DNA of 64,000 nt, taken from positions 23,751,001 through 23,815,000 of the forward strand of contig NC_091972.1 in NCBI RefSeq assembly GCF_036711975.1, read 5' to 3'. The notes under the pieces are model-generated. The model was not told where the DNA came from. It saw only the letters and a list, made by a program, of their open reading frames with translations, and ran no database searches. This document shows, piece after piece, positions 29,130 through 39,145 of this stretch (its first letter is position 1; each line of letters starts with the position of its first letter). The position numbers and the translations under genes are program-made. The DNA comes from Onthophagus taurus. Lineage: Eukaryota; Arthropoda; Insecta; Coleoptera; Scarabaeidae.

Positions 29130-29292
29130 CTGTTAGCTTCCTGGGACCCGATGACGTCGATGGGGAGCATCGATGACGAAATCACAGAAGAGAGAGAGAG
29201 AGAGAGAGAGAGAGACGGTAGAGTCAGTTAGTTAAGAATCGGCCACAGAACGGAATAGACTTTGGGTGTGATTCGAGACAATTATTGAGATA
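29130..29292 (+). repeat. ~150 bp direct repeat, copy 2, with (AG)n expansion
   Basis: Second copy of the 28848-28996 unit, lengthened by a GA microsatellite of about a dozen units. It is followed by TTTAATAAAGTCG, which looks like an LTR poly(A) region. Confidence 0.75.
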
Positions 29293-29355
29293 GTTATTGT
29301 TATTTTTCGTTTAATAAAGTCGTTTATTGTGAACAAAGTTGTGTTTGACTGATGA

Positions 29356-29394
29356 GCCGAGCGTTCAGTCATCAGTGATGACTGAACGCTCGGC
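29356..29394. repeat. Perfect 39 nt palindrome
   Basis: GCCGAGCGTTCAGTCATCA is followed by one G and then by its exact reverse complement: 19 bp arms with a 1 nt centre. It is GC-rich for this region. Confidence 0.9.
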
Positions 29395-29399
29395 CTTAA

Positions 29400-30026
29400 G
29401 CAACTGCAAGCGACATCGGTCTTATTACATAAAATCGTACATTTTCATTCGTTAGTCGAGGTAGGTTGTGGCCGAGGCGCTACAATCGTGGTCTGGAAAG
29501 GTAAAACGCAATCAACGTAAGAATGTGGAAAAAGATCGTAGAGTAGAATGAAGACATCATTACTTTATATTCTTTGAATATATTGATTGTCATCTACCTT
29601 TTGTCACATCAGTATTTTTGGTGCTCTATTGTTCTCTAAAAAAAGATTGATTTCCTTTATGTAGTGAGTCCTTAACTTCTTGTGTCTCATTATCAACTTG
29701 TCACATATTTATAAAAATAAAATTCAAGGAATGATAACGATGAAAATTGTTGGTACCGTTTGGCAATGCTTCGCCGATTACATTTAATTTTTGATTACGA
29801 GTAATATTCATCAGAAATGCATTGTAGCATCGTTGGCATCGTGCATCGTGGCGAGACGCATCGTGAATAATCGTCCGATCGTCTGGTTTTGTCATTTCAC
29901 ACGTTTTTCGACAAGTCGAGACAAGACATTTGCACGATACTGTTCTGGAACTAATTATTTATTTATGGAACTAATTATTAACTAATTATTTATAGAACTA
30001 AGTTTTTTGTTTCATTACTTATGTTT
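29400..30026. other. No gene recognised
   Basis: AT-rich. Short GCATCGT iterations occur at about 29827-29873, and GGAACTAATTATTTA is repeated at about 29947-29999. Confidence 0.4.
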
Positions 30027-30209
30027 GATATATCAATGACACTTAAGAAGTATCTTTTTTAATCCAAGATTGTATTCCTTTCTATAGGCGTTATTATTGT
30101 ATAGAATAAATTACATATGTATGTACTAGAAAAAACTTTTTGTTGTATTATGTTTTTATGTAATGTGTAGTTTCTGTTTTCAATTTGTTTAATGTCCCAT
30201 TTCTCACAA
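30027..30209 (+). repeat. ~185 bp direct repeat, left copy
   Basis: Begins GATATATCAATGACACTTAA and ends CCCATTTCTCACAA. It recurs almost identically at 30461-30647; the two copies frame a fragment copied from GH1 gene 2. Confidence 0.9.
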
Positions 30210-30460
30210 TCTCAAAAATGGAATAAAACCGTTTGCCACAATGTTCCATTGGGATTTACCACAACCCTTACAAGAAATTGGCGGTTGGCCAAATCCGGTT
30301 GTTGCTGATCTCTTTGTCGACTAGGCCAATGTACTTTTTGAACATTTTGGTGATCGTGTCAAGGATTGGATTACCTTTAATGAACCTGCTGTGTTTTGTG
30401 GTGGAGGGTATGAAGATGGCAGTAAAGCACCAGCTTATAAAGGAAATGGATTTGGAGTTT
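30210..30460 (+). pseudogene. GH1 exon fragment copied from gene 2, with a nonsense codon
   Basis: 251 bp that align without gaps to 27044-27294 in exon 3 of GH1 gene 2, with four differences by my count (about 98% identity). It covers [14 protein letters not shown] and the acid/base box TFNEP. One change turns the Tyr codon of VDYA into TAG (in VD*A, about 30322-30324), and there is no start, splice site or remaining gene, so it is a pseudogene fragment. It is bounded by direct repeats; the GTTT at its right end is shared with the sequence before the left repeat, a 4 bp microhomology. Confidence 0.93.
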
Positions 30461-30647
30461 GATATATCAATGACCACTTAAGAAGTATCTTTTTTAATCC
30501 AAGATTGTATTCCTTTCTATAGGCGTTATTATTGTATAGAATAAATTACATATGTATGTACTAGAAAAAACTTTTTGTTGTATTATGTTTTTATGTAATG
30601 TGTAGTTTCTGTTTTGAATTTGTCTAATGTCCCATTTCTCACAATGC
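30461..30647 (+). repeat. ~185 bp direct repeat, right copy
   Basis: Near-identical to 30027-30209 (differences include one inserted C in TGACCACTTAAG and a few substitutions). Confidence 0.9.
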
Positions 30648-31172
30648 TATAAATGTCTCATACAATATACAAGGTCTGTCACGACGAGCCGAGTCTATAT
30701 GTATACATATGGCAAACTAAATTGAATAAATTGGGGCTGTCATTTAAAAAAATTAAGTTTTCGATATTTCGAGATAGGGAAATTCAGTGCAAATTTCTGA
30801 CCACCTGTAAAATTTTTTAAAAAACATTTCAAGGGTTATGTAAACTATGGGTCCTCTCTGTGCAAACCCTGAGAATATTTAGCCGGACTCGAGTGTAATT
30901 TCGAAAAATTATTTTTATTGTAAATGGTTCCATCTGCCAAAAATATCAAAAAACTGAAATAATTCAAAAATGATGCGCTCCAGACATATGATGACATATC
31001 TAAATTTAGCGGAGATCTCGAAAATTCAATAAAAATTGGTACATTACATTTAAAATAACGAAGTTGGAGTCCATTTCCGGTATAATCGGAAGTTGGAGAA
31101 AACTGGAAAACGCTAACGGATAAACGCTATATGTAAATTTTAATAAAAATAGCGCCAGTAGTTTGCCATATA

Positions 31173-32382
31173 CAGGATGTTTTAAAACAACGTTTAAATA
31201 TTTATAGGGGTAGTACTACAGTTGAAAACAAGTAAAAAAGTGTTAATGAACATGGATCCGCAAATCAATCGTTTCCGAGATACAAGATGATCAAATTTTT
31301 TGGGACTCTACGTTTTTCTTTTAAACTGTAACTACTACAGATTTGATACTTGGAAAATCGATACAGTATGAAACTGTCTCTTTTTGAGAGTAGTATGATG
31401 TTTTCATTGCTTCCGGTTGAATCGGAAGTGAAGATAAATACCACTATTATTCAGAAAATTCAAAAATTATATTTAACAATTGGTTAGATAGTTTATTTCT
31501 AAACAACATTAATTACAAAACAAAATGTGTATTGCTGAAGGTTTCCGAGAAAGAACACAGTTTTTAAAGTAAATTATTAGAAAAATTGAATTGAGACAAT
31601 GTAATACTAATACTTTCGGTTTTTAGACATTAGACAAAAGTCTAATGGGTTAAAATCGAGACGTGCAGGCGCAATGGGACCTCCTCGCCCTATCCATCTT
31701 ACTGGAAATTTTTCATTCAAATGTTTTCTAACAATACGCGTAAAGTGCGGGGGAGCTTCATCCTGCATAAACCATAAACTTAGTTTTTAAACCACAAGCT
31801 TTTGATTTAACGGTTAGTTTTCCAATAGTTGAGTAACAGTGTATTCCAAGAAATCAAAGTATGTTGGACGGGTTAATAGTTCACAAAGCACTTCCATTGT
31901 TACGGCCGTACATAAACACCATATCGCCCATTTCAGCATTTGAATACAAGACCATTACAATCGATTTCATTTCAGGTTTCACAAAGTCAAATTACTGGCG
32001 TTGGATTACTGATATTTGGTTATTTCATAATTTGAACAAAACGTCAAATTAATTTATCTTAACCGATTGTATGTATGTCAAAGCCTACTCCTTGTAATCG
32101 GAAAATTTTATAATGGAATAAATTATACCAACCGGAAGCAATGGAGACATTATACTACTCTCAAAAAGAGACAGTTTCATACTGTATTGATTTGCCCAGT
32201 ATCAAATCTGTAGTAGTTATAGTTTAAAAGAAAAACCGTATAAAAAATCTCTCAAAAAATGTTAACATTCTGTGTCTTGAAAACGGTTGATTTGCGGACC
32301 CATGTTCATTAACATTTTTCGACTTGTTTTCGACTGTAGTACCACCCCTATAAATATTTAAAGGTTGTTTTAAAACATCCTG
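31173..32382 (-). mobile_element. IS630/mariner-like element, ~280 bp TIRs, TA duplication
   Basis: TIRs begin CAGGATGTTTTAAAACAAC at 31173 and end with its complement at 32382, with TA on both sides (31171-31172, 32383-32384). The TIR match extends some 280 bp inward (for example CAGTATGAAACTGTCTCTTT). The centre holds a minus-strand transposase remnant (31600-31850). Confidence 0.85.
31600..31850 (-). pseudogene. DDE transposase fragment inside the 31173-32382 element
   Basis: The minus strand reads FMQDEAPPHFTRIVRKHLNE, then FPVRWIGRGGPIA and FNPLDF: the second catalytic Asp (QDEAPPHF) and PLDF boxes of an IS630-like transposase. The N-terminal domains and the final part are missing. Confidence 0.75.
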
Positions 32383-33214
32383 TACATATAGACTCAACTC
32401 GTCGTGGCACACCTTGTACATTCCTTCAGCATAAACAAAATCTCGCCAGTATACTCGCCGATACTGACTCTAAATGATGCCGATTAGTGTTGTACTCGCC
32501 GATACCGATTCTAAACGATGCCGATTACTGTTGTACTCACCGATGACGATGCGAAACGATGCAAGTACAGGCTGTCCCAATTTCGATGTCCGCATCTATC
32601 TTCGAAACTAAAAGAGATACAAAAAAACTTATATGTCATGATCTCGTTTTTCGAGAAAATGGTAATGCCGAAAAATTCCGAACAGCTATCGTCTTTTGTT
32701 TTCACCCTATCGGCAAAAACCGAAAATTTTGCGAAAACGACCATCGCGAATATCTCACTTATTATCAAAGATGGACTTTTTACGAAGAATTCAGTGGCGT
32801 AGGTAAAATTTTCTTCCCATCTTTTATTTTCGAGATTTTAGACGTAACTTTATTTTTTTAAATGGAAACCGTAGTTTACTATGACCTTCAATAATTTGTT
32901 ATTTTCTTCTGATAACAAATATATATAGTTTGGGAGGTATATTTCTTACAGCTATTGAATAATTAACAAAAATTCATTTTGTTCTATCTAAAACCAATGT
33001 ATGTATTTAAAAATTGATGTTGCTATGGTGATAAAGATACATACTATGATGCAATGTAGGCGCCAAACCAACCTTTGTTACCAGAAATAGAGCAGAGGTA
33101 CTTGACATTACGTTCAGCTCAATTATATTAAGCTCTAAGATAACCTCCTGGAGGGTATCCTCTGAACCGTCGTGTTCAGATCATAGACATATTCAATTTA
33201 AAATTGATCTAGGG

Positions 33215-34902
33215 ATGAAATCAGACTGTACGTACCGTAATCCCCGTAGCACTAATTGGGATCTGTTTAAGAGTTGCCTTGCAGATAACCTAACTAGTGC
33301 CATCGCAACCGTTAGGAACTGTGATCAGGTTGAAATAGCCACGGAGCAGATCTCTGTGGCAATTCGCTCTGCCTATCACAGTAGCAGTCCACTGAAGGTG
33401 AAAAGTAATAATGGGGGCACACCCTGGTGGAACGAATCTCTTAGCTCCGAAAGACACGAGGTCCGGAAGCTTTTTAACCGAGCCAAGACATTAGGTGAAT
33501 GGGAGAAATATAAACAGGCTCTAACGAATTACACCAGAAACATACGTAAGGCAAAAAAAGAGTCTTGGAGGAGGTTCTGTGAGGGAGTGAAAGACACACC
33601 CAGCAGTGCAAGAATTCACAAGATTCTCGCTAGAGACGGTAGTTTTACGCAAAGTGCCCCTCAAATACGGATTGGAGTGTGGCTAGAAAAGTCGTCACTT
33701 ACACATCCGTGGACCAGGCAATTCAAACGTTTAAGCCGTTCAAATCGCCTGGAGAAGACAATATCTTTCCTGCTTTGTTACAGCAAGGGCGGTCTTTGTT
33801 GTTGCCAATTTTGGTAAAAATTTTCAGAGCGAGTGTCGCCTGGAAATATGTGCCGGCAGAATGGACTAAGGTAAGGGTATCTTACATACCCAAAGCGGGC
33901 CGTTCGGTCCCTACTTCTAATGCCTTTCGACCCATCAGCCTAACGTCATTTCTGCTGAAAACCCTTGAAAAAGTTCTGGAACGGTATATCCGTACGGTGC
34001 CATTGGTATCTCGTCCACTGAGTCGCCTACAGTATGGTTATCAAGCGGCAAAATCAGCAGAATTGGCTCTACACAACTTAGTTGGTAGAGTATCCAGGAC
34101 GCTGCAGGATAAAGAAATCTTGGTTTGTACGTTTCTGGATATAGAGGGAGCGTTCAACAACGCAATACCACAATCTCTTGAAAGAGCTGCTCTTGACAGG
34201 GGAGTGGAAGCTACTATAGCGGGTTGGATCCGCAATATGCTAGATAGTAGAATAGTTTCTACTTCACTCCACGGTGATACGATACGCTTCAAGCCGAGAG
34301 GTGACTGCCCGCAGGAAGGGTTGTTATCTCCCCTGCTTTGGTCCCTCCTAGTTGACGATCTGATTGCGATAGTCGAAGCCGTTGGTGTGGAAATACAAGC
34401 TTATGCTGATGACATTGTCGTTATGGTCAAAGGAACCTGTTTGCCGAGGATATCTAAAGTCCTCCAGGTGACCCTAGATACCATTTGCGCTTGGTGTAAT
34501 GGAGAGAACCTCTCAATAAACCCGCAAAAGACAATTGTTGTGCCCTTCACCAGGAAACGAAAGTTGGATGGACTAATCCGCCCAACTATCCAAGGTGAAG
34601 AAATTCCTTTCTCAAAGGAAGTCAAATATCTAGGAGTAATCCTAGACAAAACCCTGTCATGGAATGGACATTTGCAGGGAGTTTTGCACAAAGCTAGACT
34701 ATCCTTGTTTACTTGTCGCAGTCTTTGTGGAAAAAATTGGGGTCTTACCCCTGAAAGACTGTACTGGCTCTATGTGACTGTGGTTAGACCTATGATCACA
34801 TACGGAGCAGCAACCTGGTATAGGAAAGTCCGACAGACTTCAGTTATCAGTAAACTTTCACGAATTCAACGAGTAGCTGGATTGCAATCTCTGATGCGAT
34901 AG
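33215..34902 (+). pseudogene. LINE ORF2: endonuclease end, linker and reverse transcriptase
   Basis: Two overlapping frames (33215-33817, 33679-34902), so one frameshift near 33670-33700. RT motifs: FKPFKSPGEDNIFP, WTKVRVSYIPKAG and FRPISLTSFLLKTLEK (fingers), CTFLDIEGAFNNA (motif A, Asp), GDCPQEGLLSPLLW (motif B) and IQAYADDIVVMV (motif C, both Asp intact), then the thumb VKYLGVILDKTLSWNGHL. The frame stops at 34902, just before the RNase H region. Well preserved for this window. Confidence 0.88.
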
Positions 34903-34922
34903 GCACAACGCCAACTCTAGCA

Positions 34923-35620
34923 ATGGAGGGTCTGCTTGGTCTATCTCCTCTGCATTTGCATATAGAGAAAGTGGCTAGAACAACCATTTACAGATTTAAG
35001 CAATATGCTCAAAACTGTTCCGACATGTCCTACCAATGGGCTGCGGAAGGCATTATAAGCACTGATATTGTGCTATCAATGCCGTCAGATTTGGTGGTAT
35101 CACTATCAGTGATTAATGCTCGATACCAGATTGTACTGCCTGAGCGACAGTCCTGGATCGAAAATGAAAATTCTCTGGTTCAGGCAGACATTTGCTTGTA
35201 CACAGATGGATCAAAAACGCCTGAAGGGGTAGGAGCAGGAGTACACTGCCAGACACCTCGAATTAAGCAACCTTACAGCCTGGGTACGCACTGTACTGTA
35301 TTCCAGGCGGAAGTATTTGCTATTGACATGGGTGCCAAAATCTTCTTGAAAGAGGGGCGAAGAACATGACAGTACGAATTTTCTCAGACAGTCAAGCCGC
35401 TCTCCAGGCGCTGCAAGCCGTGAAAACGGTGTCGGCTTTGGTTAATGATTGTAAGAGACATTAAACACACTAAGTTGTGATAACACAGTCTCTCTGATCT
35501 GGGTCCCGGGTCACTCTGGGGTTGTTGGCAATGAAGCGGCAGATAAGCTAGCACGAGATGGCAGCGCTGAAGCGTTTGTGGGGCCGGAACCGGTAGTTGG
35601 TGTATCATTTGCGATGGCCA
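34923..35620 (+). pseudogene. LINE RNase H domain
   Basis: Reads MEGLLGLSPLHLHIEKVA, then ICLYTDGSKTPEGVGAG (Asp), CTVFQAEVFAIDMG (Glu), frameshift at about 35365, VRIFSDSQAALQAL (Asp) and, after another break, IWVPGHSGVVGNEAADKLAR (His and final Asp). All RNase H catalytic residues are identifiable across at least two frame breaks. Confidence 0.85.
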
Positions 35621-36241
35621 AATATAGGATTGGACTGTGGGCTGAAGAAAGAATCGCCTACTGTGGACCAGTTCTCCTGGAATGAGACATGCTAAGGTGT
35701 TTATTAACATCACCAGTGTCAAACCCGGGAACTTTTTAGGACTTGCTCCTAGCAACACAAAAGTTCTAATGGGTGTTTTTACTGGGCACTGCCGATTAAA
35801 AGCACACCTCAACTTGGTGGGTTTAGCCGACGATGTTGAATGCCGACTATGTGCGGAGGAAGCAGAGACGGTTGAGCATGTTTTATGCCACTGCCCTGCC
35901 GTTAACCGTATCAGATTCTCGATTTTTGGGTCGCAGTTTATCTCCTCAAGGGATCTGAATGACCTTTCGCCGAGCAAGGTATTAATGTTCGTTAAGAGCA
36001 TTGGACTGCACGGTGAAATTTGATCACGATATCTATCGGGGTACAATAGATCCTTAGGGTCGCGGTGCAAGGTTGGTTGGTCCGCCTACCCGATATGTAG
36101 TCGATGCAATGTAATGTAATGTAAACAATAAAACTTATTAACAGTATTTAAAAATTCGATAACAACTACGGCATTATGTGCTGGTACGAAGCACCAGCAT
36201 GTTAAGTGTCAAAGTATAACAAAACTGAATAAAACTTTACA

Positions 36242-36980
36242 ATGAATTTCGAAAATTATGAAAAATGTAACATGGTGGAATGCTATATGTTATCAGATAA
36301 GAATGCCACGTTAGCCGCGGAATTATGTTTCACAAGGTATCCGGAAAGAAGACAACCGCACGTAAGAACCTTCAGCCGATTAGCAGAAAATTTAATAGAT
36401 TTTTGGTCCTTCCCCAAACCACGTCCAAAAACATACCAAAATGACCTGCAAGAGGATGAAGTCAATGTGTTGGCTTCACTTGCGATAAATCCTTCAATAT
36501 CTTGCAGAGAAATTGAACAAGACGTCTGACCCAAAAGCCGCTGCTCACGAATATGTAAGAAAAATAAGTATAAACAAACGGTAAAACGTAAAAACACAGC
36601 GAGGCAACTCATTATTTACTTGCCGGAGATGTGAATCTAAGATTAGAATTTTGAAGATGATATTTAGAAAAATTAAATAATCTGCTGTTTGTTCAAAATG
36701 TCATCTGGACCGATGAAGTCTCTGAGTGTTCAAAGAAGATTCGGGTTCAATGTATGGTGTGCCCTTTTAGATAATAGAATTTTGGCATATAGTATCTACC
36801 ATAAAAACTTAAACTCAGGTAAATATCTTAATATATTAAGGCAACACATTGAGCCTTTGGTCGACAATTTGCCATTAAATATGTCTCAAATGATATATTT
36901 TCAATATGACGGAGCACCAGCACATAATGCCAAAGTTGTTAATGAATTTTTAAAAACTACTACAAACTTTGGCAATAATT
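36242..36980 (+). pseudogene. IS630-like transposase with DUF4817 N-terminus, broken
   Basis: 36242-36529 encodes the N-terminal HTH region (MVECYMLSDKNATLAAELCF, then RYPERRQP and FSRLAENL). After stops, NVIWTDEVSE (first Asp box) and, in 36689-36980, FNVWCALLDNRI, KYLNILRQHIEPLVDNLP and IYFQYDGAPAHNAKVVNEFL (second Asp). The final SPDLTPLDFF region is missing. It belongs to the 32566-38652 transposon. Confidence 0.8.
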
Positions 36981-37039
36981 AGAAACAATGTTTTCCATCA
37001 TGGTATGGTTATCACCATAACAACATTAAGTTTTAAATA

Positions 37040-37920
37040 CAGTAAAGTGCCGATTATCCGTGGACTGTTTAACCGGGGTTCGGATTAACTGTGGTTGTGA
37101 TTTATATATTTTATAAAAATTAATTTATGTATTTTAACAACAAATTCTTTACGTACTTCGCCACGCCTAATTTCTTTTCGAAAAAAAATCTATATTATGT
37201 ATCGATATGTAGACACTAAACATTTTTGAAATGTTTAGAAATAAATTTGGTCTACACGTAAAAAATGTATGAAAAAAATTAATGATGGATCTAGTCGCAA
37301 AAGACAATAATGCTCCTTTACAGTTTTGAAAATCAATTATGCTTCGAGATGCTGTATACAACATATCATATGCCTGGAAAATGTGAAAGCTACCACAATT
37401 GAAAAGTATAAACATATTGAAAAATATTTTAACAATATTTTATGCGATGAATCAGCTGAAGAACATGTAATTGATAGTGATGAAAGGTTGATGATAGGGC
37501 TGTGAAGAACTGGATGACGAAAATATTCTGAAGTGGCTAAATATTAGAAATATTAGAATATTAGAACTACAATCCAAAGTCAGCTGCAAGCAAACGCTAG
37601 TAGGTGCTGAAACTCTTTAAATTTTATGGAACAGCAAGATGATATTTAATAAATAACTTTCGTTCTCGAATGCAAAAGTGTCATTTCGCTATCTTGTATC
37701 AAAAATACATAACTAAAACTATTATTTAGTTTTATAGTAAAGAAGGTTGTTTTACACCAGTTTATTTCTTTCATTATACAATTCTCTAACTTTTTCTTAG
37801 AACAAAAATTAAACATTCGTATTTCAATAATTTTTAAAACATCAGGTTGTATTATCCGTGGTTTTCGATTATCCGGTATCTACTTTCCCCGTATTACCAC
37901 GGTTAATCGGCACTTTACTG
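37040..37920 (+). mobile_element. pogo/Tigger-like element, 881 bp, TA duplication
   Basis: TIRs start CAGTAAAGTGCCGATTA at 37040 and end with the complement, CGGCACTTTACTG, at 37920; TA flanks both. Inner sequence at about 37310-37480 reads MLRDAVYNISYAW and a Lys-rich run, the C-terminal part of a pogo/jerky-type transposase. No intact ORF: a non-autonomous derivative. Confidence 0.85.
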
Positions 37921-37979
37921 TATATACAATAGTTTTAGAAAGTACAAAAAAAATTGATACATTATGTTCCATCATAGTA

Positions 37980-38137
37980 CAGTGTGTTAATTAATTATCG
38001 TACCCGACGTTATCATTGCAAATATGCAACCAAAAGCACAGTGCAATACGCAAATCGTGTATTGCAATACCAATAGTGTGATATTGGCTGCATACTTGCA
38101 ATGATGACGTCGGGTACGATAATTAATTAACACACTG
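37980..38137. mobile_element. Palindromic MITE, 158 bp, TA duplication
   Basis: Ends CAGTGTGTTAATTAATTATC... and its complement; the arms (about 55 nt, with GTACCCGACG and ATCATTGCAA) are nearly perfect and enclose an inner CAATACGCAAAT-type hairpin. TA on both sides (37978-37979, 38138-38139). Confidence 0.88.
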
Positions 38138-38659
38138 TATGCATGATTATCACCATAGCAACATTAACTTTTAAATATGTACATACATTAGTTTTAGATA
38201 GAACAAAATGAATTTTTGTTATTTATTCAATAACTATAAGAAATATACCCCACAAACTATATATATTTGTTATCAGAAGAAAATAGCAAATTATTTTAGG
38301 TCATAGCCAACTATGGTTTCCATTTAAAAATAAAGTTACTTCTAAAATCTCGAAAATAAAAGATGGGAAAAAAAATCTACCTACGCTACTGAATTCTTGG
38401 TAGAAAGTTGCCCATATAATATTTTATTTATAATACTCCATCTTTGATGATAAGTGAGATATTCGCGATTGTCGTTCATGCAAATTTTTCAGTTTTTGCC
38501 GATAGGGCGAAAACAAAAGACGATAGCTGTTCGGAGTTTTCGACATTAGCATTTTCTCGAAAAAAGAGATCATGACATGTAAGCTATTTTCTTTCTATCT
38601 CTTTTAGTTTCGGAGATAGCCTATACGAACAACGAAACTGGGACATCCTGTACAGAAAT

Positions 38660-39080
38660 GCGTGATGCGTACAAGGACACACGAGATAATCGTATTACTC
38701 GTATTCACGCGATTCTCTACGTACTCGTGCGGTGCTGTAATACGTAGGTGTAAGTTTCGTGCGATTTTCATTTATAGTCGACAAATACCACTCAGTGTGT
38801 ATGTAACCCAACTCTCAAACGTTTTAAGTTACTCAATTTTTCCTATAGACTGTAGGAACCCTGAACATCCAAAATTTCATGCTAATATATGTGTAAAAAG
38901 ATTTTTGAAATTAATGGAGTTGATTGAAATTTAGGACAAGTTTATTGTATATAAAACTATATATAGAACATAATATGTAATAAACATATGGTTAACAAAT
39001 AATGTTTAAAGTTGTTCTTAATTGTTCTCTTTTTTAGCAGACAAAACCAAATATTTACTTGTTGAATTAGATAAAAATAT
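38660..39080. other. Upstream region of GH1 gene 3, no gene recognised
   Basis: No coding signal. Borders the outer TIR of the 32566-38652 transposon, so the transposon ends about 0.5 kb before the gene 3 ATG. Confidence 0.4.
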
Positions 39081-39086
39081 ATCACG

Positions 39087-39119
39087 TATATATACGATTT
39101 GTCGGATTGATCTTCCAGT
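39087..39119 (+). promoter_or_regulatory. Putative core promoter of GH1 gene 3
   Basis: TATATATA at 39087-39094 and an initiator-like CCAGT at 39115-39119, 30 bp downstream; the ATG follows at 39146, implying a 5' UTR of about 29 nt. Confidence 0.5.
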
Positions 39120-39145
39120 AGTCACTCTGTAACTCCCAAATTACA

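Larger units (their letters stand above)
30668..32418. mobile_element. MITE with 36 bp TIRs, carrying a nested element
   Basis: TIRs: 30668-30703 (starting TACAAGGTCTGTCACGACGA) and 32383-32418 (its imperfect reverse complement, ending CACACCTTGTA). Its own body is about 0.5 kb (30704-31170); a second TIR element (31173-32382) has inserted at a TA next to the right TIR. Confidence 0.75.
33090..36125 (+). mobile_element. RNase-H LINE (R1/LOA/I-type), 5'-truncated
   Basis: Starts inside the endonuclease (CSDHRHIQF at about 33170, the SDH metal-binding end of the APE domain) and ends in a (TGTAA)n tail at 36105-36122. Encodes a linker, RT, RNase H and a C-terminal Cys/His motif (CRLC...EHVLCHC, about 35850-35895). 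No TSD could be fixed. Confidence 0.88.
32566..38652 (+). mobile_element. IS630-like transposon with ~490 bp TIRs, heavily invaded
   Basis: TIRs of about 490 bp: 32566-33050 and 38150-38652 in inverted orientation, starting TACAGG-TGTCCCA at both ends (TA as target). Inside, in order: a LINE (33090-36125), the element's own transposase remnant (36242-36980), a pogo-like MITE (37040-37920) and a palindromic MITE (37980-38137). Without the insertions the element would be about 2 kb. Confidence 0.8.

Noticed and set aside
29349-29394. CTGATGAG beside the 39 nt palindrome as a plus-strand hammerhead
   Set aside because: There is no GAAAC after the hairpin; only the first core box is present.
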